From positions 682,001 to 746,000 of the forward strand of contig NZ_JARKMY010000018.1 of the NCBI RefSeq assembly GCF_029360725.1: a stretch of 64,000 bases of DNA. The letters are read 5' to 3'. Each line of letters begins with the position of its first letter. Within the stretch, counting starts at the first letter, position 1. A program made the translations under genes and the position numbers. Source of the stretch: Chryseolinea sp. H1M3-3 (lineage in GTDB: Bacteria; Bacteroidota; Bacteroidia; Cytophagales; Cyclobacteriaceae). The notes beneath the pieces were generated by a model that worked only from the letters and a program-made list of their open reading frames with translations, did not search any database and was not told the DNA's origin. Shown here piece by piece: positions 55,456 to 64,000 of this stretch.

Positions 55456-55714
55456 AACGTAACTATTTAATCGCAATGATTAAGTCACCCATTTATCAAA
55501 TAAAATATTCTCGCACCCCTCTATCGAATACAATACACTTTCAATTTATCACTTTTCGCTTGGAAAATATAGGCGCAAAATGAGCTAAAAGAAAGAACTT
55601 TTAATAGGGATAGATTTAGCCCGGCGTCATGCGCCAACTACGCCGTTGATGAAGTTTTTTGCATACTAAAATTGTAAGGACGTATACATGAATCCCTTCC
55701 TTTATGGCAATACG

Positions 55715-56221
55715 CTAAAGTTTTGCTAAATATTCTTTTGCCTTTCCAAGATGTTCATCATCCAACTGCACAAAGGGTCGTCCGATGCCTGTTGTAAGCA
55801 ATTGGGAAATGCTTTGTAATGTTTGGTCCCAGCCTTGTTCACAAACCGCCCAACATTCTACTGTTGGGTTTAATCCGATATGCGTATGTTTAAGTATGGT
55901 AACAGCGTCACCAGGCTCAATTTCCCAGATGATGGTGTTGCCAACCCATTCAGCCTTGTTTTTGAGGGGTACCATTCCAGGTGGAACTTCGATGTGTTGA
56001 TCTATGCATAGCCATTCAATCTTCCTATCCATAACTACTTCAATTATTCTCATGGTTTTGAAAGTAGTACCAAAGCGAACTGTGAATTCATCACCGTTGC
56101 TTTTAGATAACCCTGCAAAATCCTTTGACCACCAGTCCGGTATACGCTCAGTGACTGCCTCAAATACTTCACGGGGTGGAGCGGCTACAATGATCGACTT
56201 TTGATAATTGGAGTTTTTCAT
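55715..56221 (-). CDS. SRPBCC (START/AHSA1-like) domain protein
   Basis: A 168-residue single-domain protein. It begins KSIIVAAPPREVFEAVTERIPDWWSKDFAG, the usual AHSA1-like start, then FTVRFGTTFKTMRIIEVV, IEWLCIDQHI, NTIIWEIEPGDAVTILKHTH and a helical C-terminus (WDQTLQSISQLL). The fold holds hydrophobic ligands or modulates client proteins; no substrate is known. It is monocistronic, and two similar 16-bp dyads just upstream suggest that a TetR-type repressor controls it. Confidence 0.85.
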   Translation of the reverse strand: MKNSNYQKSIIVAAPPREVFEAVTERIPDWWSKDFAGLSKSNGDEFTVRFGTTFKTMRIIEVVMDRKIEWLCIDQHIEVPPGMVPLKNKAEWVGNTIIWEIEPGDAVTILKHTHIGLNPTVECWAVCEQGWDQTLQSISQLLTTGIGRPFVQLDDEHLGKAKEYLAKL

Positions 56222-56253
56222 TTCTTCTTGTTTTAATAGTAAAACCTAATTTT

Positions 56254-56295
56254 GTAACTGTTCGGTTACAAATATATAAGTAACCGATCAGTTAC
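56254..56295 (-). promoter_or_regulatory. two TetR-like 16-bp dyads upstream of the SRPBCC gene
   Basis: GTAACTGTTCGGTTAC (56254-56269) and GTAACCGATCAGTTAC (56280-56295) have the same GTAAC/GTTAC arms and start 26 bp apart. They lie 33-74 bases before the start at 56221. Dyads of this form are typical TetR-family operators. No TetR gene is present in the window, so the repressor would be encoded elsewhere. Confidence 0.6.
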
Positions 56296-56349
56296 GCAAT
56301 GTCTTTACAGATATTTTTTTTGATAATTGGAACTGCTTAATGTTAACAT

Positions 56350-57771
56350 TTACCGATATGCATATAAGTAACCGTTGAAGGTTGGTACATATATAGTACC
56401 GTCATACCCGATGGTTATGCCTACAGAGAAAAAAGGAAGTCCTGGTAAATGTTCGCGATCAAGTTCTTGTCCTGACCGTACATCGATAATTACTAAATCA
56501 TATTTCAATTGCCCAACTTTAACTGTGGCGTAAGCCAGGTTGTTTGCAGTTTGTGTAACAATTCCTCGATTTTGCAAAGAGTCGTTCCGCCAAAGTAATT
56601 CAGCTGATGTTCCTTTGTCTCTTATGGCCAAAAGGCCTGCATTTTTGCCGCCTGCCGGGATGATCAATCCTTTTGGTGATGTGGACTGGCTACCACCCGG
56701 TTCATACCCGATATTGAATGACCAAATATTTTCTCCGGAGCCGGCGTCAAGTGCGTGAATTGAAACATCATTGTCGTTTACGTAAACTTTTGAACCGTCA
56801 ATGGAGAGGTCAGGGCTTGACGCGCTACCTCCTGACAAAGATTGATTTGTCCACAATGCTGTAACAGAAGGCACCGGGTCTTCCGCGTATACCATAGCCG
56901 TTAATGATGCCTGAGCCGTTCCTGGCGCCCAAAAAGTAAAAAAGAATCTTCCGGAATGTAGATCAAACGCCAGAGTGTTTGCGCAGGGACATTTTTCCGA
57001 GCCACGCATACAGGCTATCGGATCAAAATCAGAAAGTGTTGAATCATTTGGTATCAGGCTAACGGGCTGCATAACAGTCTCACCCGTTTCGCGATCCAAT
57101 ACATATATTCTTCCGATATGCGTAATAAAGATCAACCGACCGGTTTGGGTAAACTGCGCGGATAACGGAAAACCAATGATGGGGGTTTTCCATAACAATG
57201 TTCCTGTATCGCTAAAGGCGTTCATGGCGCTATCATCGGCAATAAAAATTCTGCCTTCGTTATCCAATAAAGCAGATGACGCGACAGCGTATTGGTTTAC
57301 CTCATCAGTACACCAGATAATTTCTCCTGTATTGGCATCCAATGAATACAGATGACAACCATCGGCACTTGTGGTAATATAGACATGCCCTTTTGCATCT
57401 GATGTCGGTCCCAAATTTATCGTTCCATCAAATTTCTTTTGCCAAGCCAAAGACACTTTGCCTGGTCCCGTTTCATTAGAATAATCTGAATTCCTGGCGT
57501 CGGCGTGAACCGCTGACCATCCCAACCCATAGACGTTCGTCGAATCGTTTTGAAATGAATTAGAATCGTGGCAATTAATATTGAATAGGGCTATACTGAT
57601 CACCAGTAATTTTTGAACAAGCCATTTCCAGGTAGTCTCTTTAATTATTTTCCTTCCCTCATTTCCGTAGCTGCGTGTTTTTAATCTTCTCGTAATCCTT
57701 TTCGGGAGTTCATCAAAGTACCCTTTAGGTGCGATAAAAATAGTGGTGATATCTAACTTTTTCATTTCCAT
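56350..57771 (-). CDS. PQQ-like beta-propeller protein with a cytoplasmic-type leader
   Basis: A 473-residue protein. Residues 1-40 (with APKGYFDELPKRITRRLK) are charged and not a signal peptide; the first membrane-like segment is WLVQKLLVISIALFNINC at about 50-67. From about residue 80 it is a PQQ-like propeller with repeats such as GHVYITTSADGCHLYSLDANTG, FSDTGTLLWKTPI, IGRIYVLDRETGETV, VSIHALDAGSGENIWSF and GTIYVPTFNGYLYAY. Such propellers bind other proteins as scaffolds as often as they bind PQQ; no PQQ-dehydrogenase active-site features are evident. The GYFDELP leader is common at the N-terminus of Bacteroidota membrane proteins. Alternative start ATG 57765. Confidence 0.75.
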   Translation of the reverse strand: MEMKKLDITTIFIAPKGYFDELPKRITRRLKTRSYGNEGRKIIKETTWKWLVQKLLVISIALFNINCHDSNSFQNDSTNVYGLGWSAVHADARNSDYSNETGPGKVSLAWQKKFDGTINLGPTSDAKGHVYITTSADGCHLYSLDANTGEIIWCTDEVNQYAVASSALLDNEGRIFIADDSAMNAFSDTGTLLWKTPIIGFPLSAQFTQTGRLIFITHIGRIYVLDRETGETVMQPVSLIPNDSTLSDFDPIACMRGSEKCPCANTLAFDLHSGRFFFTFWAPGTAQASLTAMVYAEDPVPSVTALWTNQSLSGGSASSPDLSIDGSKVYVNDNDVSIHALDAGSGENIWSFNIGYEPGGSQSTSPKGLIIPAGGKNAGLLAIRDKGTSAELLWRNDSLQNRGIVTQTANNLAYATVKVGQLKYDLVIIDVRSGQELDREHLPGLPFFSVGITIGYDGTIYVPTFNGYLYAYR

Positions 57772-58155
57772 ATTTTATTTGCATAAACATGGAGCGAAGA
57801 AATAATGATAGTCGTTTGTAGGTAGTACAAAGTAGTGCGACGCTGAATAAATCAACATTGAAACGTCATTATACGCCAGAGAAGTTAATATTCATGGTCA
57901 TAAGTGTAGCTCGAAAGTCTTAGGAAAGTACTTCACATTAGCGCAAGAGAACCCAGATGAGTCCGTGCGCAGAATAACTCTGATGGATTTTTCAACGGTA
58001 AAAAATGAAGGTTCTTGAGTAATGCCGATTACCTCAAGCTTTGTAATCGTTTGGGTTGTTGGTTCGCCAAACGCGGGAGCTGTTCTCAGGATTTCAGCAT
58101 CGGCTTAAAGCTAGCAACTACCAGTGACAAGGCTGCTGCCCACGTTGACCCATTA
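57772..58155. other. intergenic region upstream of the propeller gene
   Basis: Both neighbouring genes are leftward, so this 384-base stretch holds the propeller promoter and the 3-prime end of the NTF2-like gene. The rightward frame from about 58015 runs into that gene on the other strand and resembles nothing known. I see no RNA gene or repeat. Confidence 0.4.
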
Positions 58156-58665
58156 TTAGTTCGGCATGTAACGGGAGGGAATTTTCAGTTGATCAGATTC
58201 GCGGTCCCATATAATGGAATTTACTTTCCATTTCCCATCAACGTAAATCAGTTGTATCAAATTTATGCCCTTTCGAGTCGCTTCTTTATCCTTAAATGAA
58301 AACCTTATCTCATACGTACTTAATCGTTGCGCAACCTTTCCGAATATATCCGTCTCACTAAAAATTTCCTTTTCGTCCACCGCCTTCACGCCTTGTTTAG
58401 CGATGTTATTCCGGACACCTTCAATGTATTGTGCGACAGTCCATATCTGTGGAGCGGTACCGAAATTTGCAATCAGCCTGGAGTCGGCAGCGAAGAATGT
58501 TTCGATCTTGGCGGCATCTTTCCACTCACCGTCATCAAATGAAAGTCCTTTGTACAAATGCTGAACGACCGAATCAATTTTTTTGAGGTCGGTATTTTGT
58601 TGCGCATGGGTTGTACAGCACAAAGCGAGCAATGACAAAGTCAACATCAATTTCTGATTCGTCAT
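58156..58665 (-). CDS. exported NTF2-like (SnoaL/DUF4440-type) protein
   Basis: A 169-residue protein with a signal peptide (MTNQKLMLTLSLLALCCTTHAQ). The mature part has the NTF2-like layout: an N-terminal helix (LKKIDSVVQHLYKGLSF), KIETFFAADSRLIANFG, and curved-sheet segments STYEIRFSFKDKEATRKGIN and LIQLIYVDGKWKVNSIIWDRE. The family contains isomerases, dehydratases and binding proteins, and no active-site residue can be chosen from the sequence. It stands alone. Confidence 0.75.
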   Translation of the reverse strand: MTNQKLMLTLSLLALCCTTHAQQNTDLKKIDSVVQHLYKGLSFDDGEWKDAAKIETFFAADSRLIANFGTAPQIWTVAQYIEGVRNNIAKQGVKAVDEKEIFSETDIFGKVAQRLSTYEIRFSFKDKEATRKGINLIQLIYVDGKWKVNSIIWDRESDQLKIPSRYMPN

Positions 58666-58887
58666 ATATACTTATGATTTAGATAAGGTTGTAATATCAT
58701 TTTTTCCGTCCGCCTTTGTGGATTTGTACTTGATTGTGCAACGCAGCCTGGCGGAACGTAAATATTCGCGAGCTGATTTTAATTACAAGATAAAGCAGAA
58801 GTGAAAAAAATCAAACTCCCTGAATCCCGGCGGAATTAACTGTACATAAATCTCGTTGGTCAAAGCCCACCAGAAACAAATAGCCTG

Positions 58888-59520
58888 CTAGTTGTTTAAT
58901 GACTTATAATAAGCGCAAACATCTTTCATCACGCATTCAGCGTGCTTTGGGTTCGTCGGACGGCAAGTTTCGCGCCCTAGAAAAGAGATCGCCATGCCGG
59001 CTTCTCCCCAGTCCTTGGGATCGAGCACATCCATCATTTGTTTTTCGATTTTCTTGGGGTCAGTACCGGTAGCAATGCCGAGGCGGGGAGCTACCCGAAC
59101 GACGTGGAGGTCCACAATAATACCCGCTGCTTGCACGCCAGATTCGCGCATAATGACATTGGCAGACTTGCGGCCAATGCCGGGAAGCGCGGTCAGTTCT
59201 TCCATGGTCAGTGGAATATTTTTGTCGTCTTTAACCTGAGCTGCGAGACTCATTAGCCACTTCGACTTGTTACCGAAGTTTCGGACTTTACCAAGCAACG
59301 CATGCAAGTCACCCTCCTTCGCCCTTGCGAGCGATTTGACGTCTGGAAATGCTTTAAAAAAATCAGGAGCAACTTTATTGATGTGTGCATCAGAATCCTG
59401 CGCTGCCAGGATCACCATTACCACCAGTTGGTAGGTGTTACCATAGTCTAGAGGAAACTTTTTCCCTTTGTATTTTTTGATAAGGGGTTGAATATCCTTT
59501 TGCCAATTTCTGTCCGCCAT
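58888..59520 (-). CDS. endonuclease III-like DNA glycosylase/AP lyase
   Basis: A 210-residue DNA repair enzyme. ATG 59520 is chosen over the frame open to 59574, since MADRNWQKDIQPLIKKYKG matches the family start. The helix-hairpin-helix LPGIGRKSANVIM carries catalytic Lys118, and VDLHVVRVAPRLG carries Asp137, matching K120 and D138 of E. coli Nth. It should excise oxidised pyrimidines. In the iron-sulfur loop the C-x6-C-x2-C-x5-C pattern reads Cys186-x6-His193-x2-Cys196-x5-Cys202: one ligand is replaced by His. The upstream gene diverges at 59714. Confidence 0.85.
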   Translation of the reverse strand: MADRNWQKDIQPLIKKYKGKKFPLDYGNTYQLVVMVILAAQDSDAHINKVAPDFFKAFPDVKSLARAKEGDLHALLGKVRNFGNKSKWLMSLAAQVKDDKNIPLTMEELTALPGIGRKSANVIMRESGVQAAGIIVDLHVVRVAPRLGIATGTDPKKIEKQMMDVLDPKDWGEAGMAISFLGRETCRPTNPKHAECVMKDVCAYYKSLNN

Positions 59521-59713
59521 ATGCTTTTGTATTGAATGGGCATGAAAGATACGGAGCTTAGCATTGCGTGACAACCGGAATTTTCATATCGCCGCAGCGA
59601 AGGAGGATCATTATATCAATTCGCTGAAACCGGCTGATCTGAAGTTAACCGCAGCAGGTGTGTTGGCCATGCGGGTTGTGGTATTTAATTATATTCGTAA
59701 AAGTTTAACTTTT

Positions 59714-60430
59714 ATGCGACGCATATTATTTTTCATGATCCTCGTTGGCTTTGCCGTTTCCCTTCAGCGATGTGATATTGAGGGAACATGTGGTACTTAC
59801 CGCCTTATTACGCAGATTGATCTTCATCAAACCAACGGTGGGAATGCGACATTCATTTATCATCCTGATGGATCACTTCAGAAGGTATCAGGTCGTTATC
59901 AGCGCGATGACAACTTTTTTTATGATGCCAGTGGGCGATTGATCCGGGCAGAGGTAGGCAGCGAGAACGGTGGAACATTTTTGTTTGCGTATGATGCGAA
60001 GGGACGCGTGATTTCAATGCGCCAGGAAGCGGACTTTATTGATTCAACTGTTTTTGTGTATGACGATAGCGACAGGGTGGTCAAAACCATTTTCTATAAG
60101 GTCAATCCGGAAATTTTTTACTACTACGATATTGAATACCCGGATGCAAGCACCGTAAAGAAAACCGTTTACTTACGGGATCCGGACACAAAGGAGTTTA
60201 GATTAGGTTATGTTGATACTTATACGATGGATAATCATCCGAGACCTCACCCGCAAGAGTACTATCTCTACCAGTTTCCAATAGAAGAATTTTTTCTTCC
60301 GCATAATCCGATTTCCATTCAAAGTACGTATGCAGGTGGCAAGGTGATCACGAAATCGTTCACGTATAATGCAGCCGGTTATCCCGTTTCGGAAGATGAC
60401 TTGTTTACCTATGTCTATGGTTGTGAATGA
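59714..60430 (+). CDS. exported YD-repeat-like protein
   Basis: A 238-residue protein from ATG 59714; upstream in-frame codons to 59564 overlap the endonuclease promoter and are rejected. MRRILFFMILVGFAVSLQRC is an export signal; Cys20 may be lipidated, although Arg at -1 is unusual. Short RHS/YD-like motifs follow (FFYDASGRLIRAEV, FAYDAKGRVISMR, FVYDDSDRVVKTIF, FTYNAAGYPVSEDD). In Bacteroidota such proteins form small surface beta-sheets of unknown role. The gene is monocistronic. Confidence 0.7.
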   Translation: MRRILFFMILVGFAVSLQRCDIEGTCGTYRLITQIDLHQTNGGNATFIYHPDGSLQKVSGRYQRDDNFFYDASGRLIRAEVGSENGGTFLFAYDAKGRVISMRQEADFIDSTVFVYDDSDRVVKTIFYKVNPEIFYYYDIEYPDASTVKKTVYLRDPDTKEFRLGYVDTYTMDNHPRPHPQEYYLYQFPIEEFFLPHNPISIQSTYAGGKVITKSFTYNAAGYPVSEDDLFTYVYGCE

Positions 60431-60741
60431 TAATGGATATTAGTCTTGCACAAACGGTATGCGTAGGAACCGATAAGAAGTGAGAGGTGCCAATCGCTAT
60501 TGATAGATAAAAGTATATCCACCACGTTGGTATGACATTAGTTAACTGATCTATAAAACCGCCTTTCGAGTAAGTCATTCACGAAATGAATATGATAAAT
60601 ATAGCGACTTCATTTACTGTCCGCAATCAGACATTATCATGCGCATCCGGACGCGTGGGTTAGAAGGAAATGCGCATGGCGCGTATTCAAGTGATTAATC
60701 TATATGGCAGATTTCTTGTATTAGGAACCAAAACCTAAGCC
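60431..60741. other. intergenic region upstream of the second FtsX permease
   Basis: The 311 bases hold the permease promoter. The only structure I see is ATGCGCAT, found twice, near 60638 and 60670, separated by CCGG- and ACGCG-rich sequence. No gene, terminator or known binding site is evident. Confidence 0.35.
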
Positions 60742-63126
60742 ATGATTAAACATTTCTTCAAGATTGCTTTGAGAAATTTAGAACGTCACAAAGCATATTC
60801 CCTGATCAACGTCATTTGCCTGGGACTGGGAACTACTTGTGCGATCTTGATATTTACTTTCGTCAGGTATCATACTACGTTTGATAACTTTCATACCAAA
60901 AAAGGTCGGATATATCGTATTACCACTGAATTTCACCAGGATGTGATAGCCCGGGAGCCGAACGTCCCCCAACCTATCGGAAAAGCATTTAACGAAGATT
61001 ATTCCTTTGCCGAAAAAGTAGGCATGATATACAGCACTTCTGATCTGCTTGTGACGCTGCCGTCTTCCGAAGACAATAAGAGATCTAAGGAGAACGTAGC
61101 TTTCACGCAACGGGAGTTTTTTGATATACTCGATTTCCCATTAATACAAGGCGACAAAAGTACAATCCTCACCGAGCCGAACACGGCAGTTGTTACGCAG
61201 CGGATTGCAAGGAAATATTTTGGCGATCAAAACCCGGTTGATAAACTCATCCGCGTAAATAACAAATGGGACTTTAGAATTACCGGAGTCTTACAAGACC
61301 TGCCCATCAATACCCATCGACGGGATGAAATTTATTTATCATACAGCAACCTGAAAGATCACAATTCATGGTTGGCCGGCGATAGTTGGAGAGGTGTTGC
61401 CGGAGGAATGCATTGTTTTGTTTTGCTTAAACCTAATGTTTTACCCTCGGACGTAGATCAAGCTTTCGCTACGCTCTCAAAAAAATATTATAATGAACGG
61501 GATGCAAAAGTATTTCAGTTCAAGCTCCAACATATAGCAGACATACATTTGAATCCCGCGTTGGAGGGCTATGTAGCTAAGAAAAATTTATTGGCTTTGT
61601 CGCTGATCGGCGTTTTTTTACTTATAACGGCTTGTGTGAATTTTGTCAATCTGGCTACTGCGCAGGCACTCGGCCGGTCTAAAGAAATTGGCGTTAGAAA
61701 GGTATTGGGAAGCAGGCAAAAACAACTCTTCTGGCAGTTTATCGCCGAGACAGCATTGATCACAGTTATGGCATTGGTGTTAGCACTTGCCTTAGCTCAA
61801 TTGGCACTCCCTTATTTAAATCAGCTCTTCGACGTACAACTTCAGCTCAACATCTTCCACGACGTTTACATGGTTGCCTTTTTACCTATCCTGCTTGTTG
61901 TCGTAATCTTGCTTTCCGGGTGTTATCCTGGATTAATACTCGCAGGATTTCAACCTGTTCTGGCGTTGAAAGGGAGGCTATCACAAAAACACGTCGGAGG
62001 TATCTCCATGAGGAAAGGACTGGTCGTTACGCAATTTGCAATCTCACAGTTGCTCATCATTGGTACCATTGTAATCGCAAATCAGATGCGTTACTCGCGG
62101 CAGGCAGATTTAGGTTTCCAGAAAGATGCTATCGTAATGTTGCCAGTGCCTGAAAGAGAAGCCACAAAAATAAGTACCCTTAACACCGAAATGTCCAGGA
62201 TAGCCGGGGTGGAAAAGGTTGCCTTTTGCAGCGACGCGCCAGCATCGACCGGGTGGGCAAGTGTGACTGTTCGGTTTGACTCGCGTACCGCAGAAGAGGA
62301 TTTTGATATTTCTGTGAAAGCAGGTAACGACCAATACCTTTCGACGTTTGAACTGCAACTAATTGCAGGAAGAAACTTGCAGCCTTCTGATACTGTTCGG
62401 GAATTTCTCTTGAATGAGACTGCTGTAAAAAAACTTGGTATACGCTCACCCCAAGAAGCGGTTGGAAAAAAAATGCAAATTGGCCTCAGCAACAGCAAAG
62501 GAACTGTGGTTGGTGTGGTGAAAGATTTTCATAATAATTCCTTCCATGAAGCGATCGATCCGCTTTGTATCACCACCTCCAACGATTGGTATTTCACTTG
62601 CGCCATAAAAATAACTGCTGCAAATGTTTCGCATACCATAAGCGTTGTTGAAGACGTTTGGAAGAAAACTTTTCCTGATCAGGTGTATGAATATAATTTC
62701 CTCGATGAACAAATTGCCCAATTCTATGAACTCGACAACATGATGCTGAAACTTATCCAGGCCTTTGCCAGTATTGCCATTCTCATCTGTTGTCTTGGAT
62801 TATATGGATTGGTTTCTTTTATGGTTGTTCGGAAAACAAAGGAGGTGGGTGTCCGGAAGGTGCTAGGTGCCAGTGTTGAGAACATCGCATGGTTATTCGG
62901 CAAAGAATTTATTCGTCTTTTACTCCTGGCTTTTGTAATTGCCGCGCCCTTTGCATGGTGGATCATGAATAATTGGCTGGATACGTTCGCCTATCGGATT
63001 CAGATCGGAGCGGGAATTTTTATCCTGGCAATATTGATCACATTTGCTGTGGCCGTGGTTGCTGTTGGATACAAGTCTATGGTTGCAGCGCTGATGAACC
63101 CGATACAATCGCTACGAAGCGAGTGA
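60742..63126 (+). CDS. FtsX/MacB-type permease
   Basis: A 794-residue permease with a MacB-like layout, without the PadR-linked prefix domain found in the first one. It begins FFKIALRNLERHKAYSLINV and has two sets of FtsX helices and periplasmic domains. The coupling-helix signatures are SKEIGVRKVLGSRQKQLFWQFI in the first half and TKEVGVRKVLGASVENIAWLF in the second, and the C-terminus ends NPIQSLRSE. No ATPase gene is adjacent. It resembles the permease at 34067-36721 throughout and is an independent copy. Substrate unknown. Confidence 0.88.
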   Translation: MIKHFFKIALRNLERHKAYSLINVICLGLGTTCAILIFTFVRYHTTFDNFHTKKGRIYRITTEFHQDVIAREPNVPQPIGKAFNEDYSFAEKVGMIYSTSDLLVTLPSSEDNKRSKENVAFTQREFFDILDFPLIQGDKSTILTEPNTAVVTQRIARKYFGDQNPVDKLIRVNNKWDFRITGVLQDLPINTHRRDEIYLSYSNLKDHNSWLAGDSWRGVAGGMHCFVLLKPNVLPSDVDQAFATLSKKYYNERDAKVFQFKLQHIADIHLNPALEGYVAKKNLLALSLIGVFLLITACVNFVNLATAQALGRSKEIGVRKVLGSRQKQLFWQFIAETALITVMALVLALALAQLALPYLNQLFDVQLQLNIFHDVYMVAFLPILLVVVILLSGCYPGLILAGFQPVLALKGRLSQKHVGGISMRKGLVVTQFAISQLLIIGTIVIANQMRYSRQADLGFQKDAIVMLPVPEREATKISTLNTEMSRIAGVEKVAFCSDAPASTGWASVTVRFDSRTAEEDFDISVKAGNDQYLSTFELQLIAGRNLQPSDTVREFLLNETAVKKLGIRSPQEAVGKKMQIGLSNSKGTVVGVVKDFHNNSFHEAIDPLCITTSNDWYFTCAIKITAANVSHTISVVEDVWKKTFPDQVYEYNFLDEQIAQFYELDNMMLKLIQAFASIAILICCLGLYGLVSFMVVRKTKEVGVRKVLGASVENIAWLFGKEFIRLLLLAFVIAAPFAWWIMNNWLDTFAYRIQIGAGIFILAILITFAVAVVAVGYKSMVAALMNPIQSLRSE

Positions 63127-63223
63127 CGATATGATGAAAATTATGTTCTACTTTTTTGGAATAGAGGCTAACTATCCCTATTCGGAAACAAAGTTGTTTG
63201 CTCATATCTGCATTCGAGGGTTA

Positions 63224-64000
<777 letters not shown>

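Overview
The window reads as chromosomal DNA of a Bacteroidota bacterium, most likely a soil or aquatic member of the Cytophagales. The evidence is protein content, not a phylogenetic marker: TonB-dependent receptors with carboxypeptidase-regulatory-like N-termini and terminal Phe, a propeller/Y_Y_Y sensor kinase, LytS/LytTR pairs, an imelysin/DUF4856/HTTM iron cluster, large FtsX/MacB-type permeases (one behind a PadR regulator), an ECF42-type sigma factor next to a DGPF (YCII) protein, and many lipoproteins. Shine-Dalgarno sequences are mostly weak. I see no rRNA, tRNA, CRISPR array or insertion sequence.

Layout. 1-2 kb: start of a GH5-like lipoprotein and a formylglycine-generating-enzyme-like lipoprotein. 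2-14.4 kb: a signalling block with a propeller histidine kinase and its NarL-type regulator; a module of Rcp1-like receiver, TonB receptor, YfiR-like protein and CHASE8-HAMP-PAS kinase; a PAS kinase plus NarL-type regulator; and a receiver-kinase hybrid. 14.6-22.3 kb: a DUF6786-like lipoprotein and a four-gene iron-acquisition operon (DUF4856, imelysin, HTTM, FecA-like receptor) preceded by two tandem Fur-like dyads. 22.4-25.2 kb: DUF1801, RibD-like reductase, YCII and ECF42 sigma. 25.4-33 kb: fasciclin lipoprotein, LytS/LytTR pair, a TonB receptor, DUF6629 and SiaC-like proteins. 33-38.6 kb: PadR/permease pair with an autoregulatory-type inverted repeat, then a sulfatase with an intact C-x-P-x-R motif.

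38.7-45 kb is the most unusual stretch: a three-unit 198-bp tandem repeat carrying a conserved hairpin, an unrecognised secretion-less protein, an internally duplicated DoxX-like protein with phased 11-bp repeats upstream, and a tightly spaced two-gene operon of a 939-residue unknown protein and a caspase-like protein (His126/Cys185). This operon is my best candidate for an undescribed system.

45.4-64 kb: a quinoprotein dehydrogenase with an embedded cytochrome c, a Cas4-like nuclease/RNase H/SF1 helicase fusion, a 31-codon membrane ORF, a TPR sensor kinase with LytTR regulator, a START-domain protein behind two TetR-like dyads, a PQQ-like propeller protein, an NTF2-like protein, an endonuclease III with one Fe-S cysteine replaced by histidine, a YD-repeat-like lipoprotein, a second FtsX permease, and the C-terminal part of a PEP-utilising enzyme running off the right edge.
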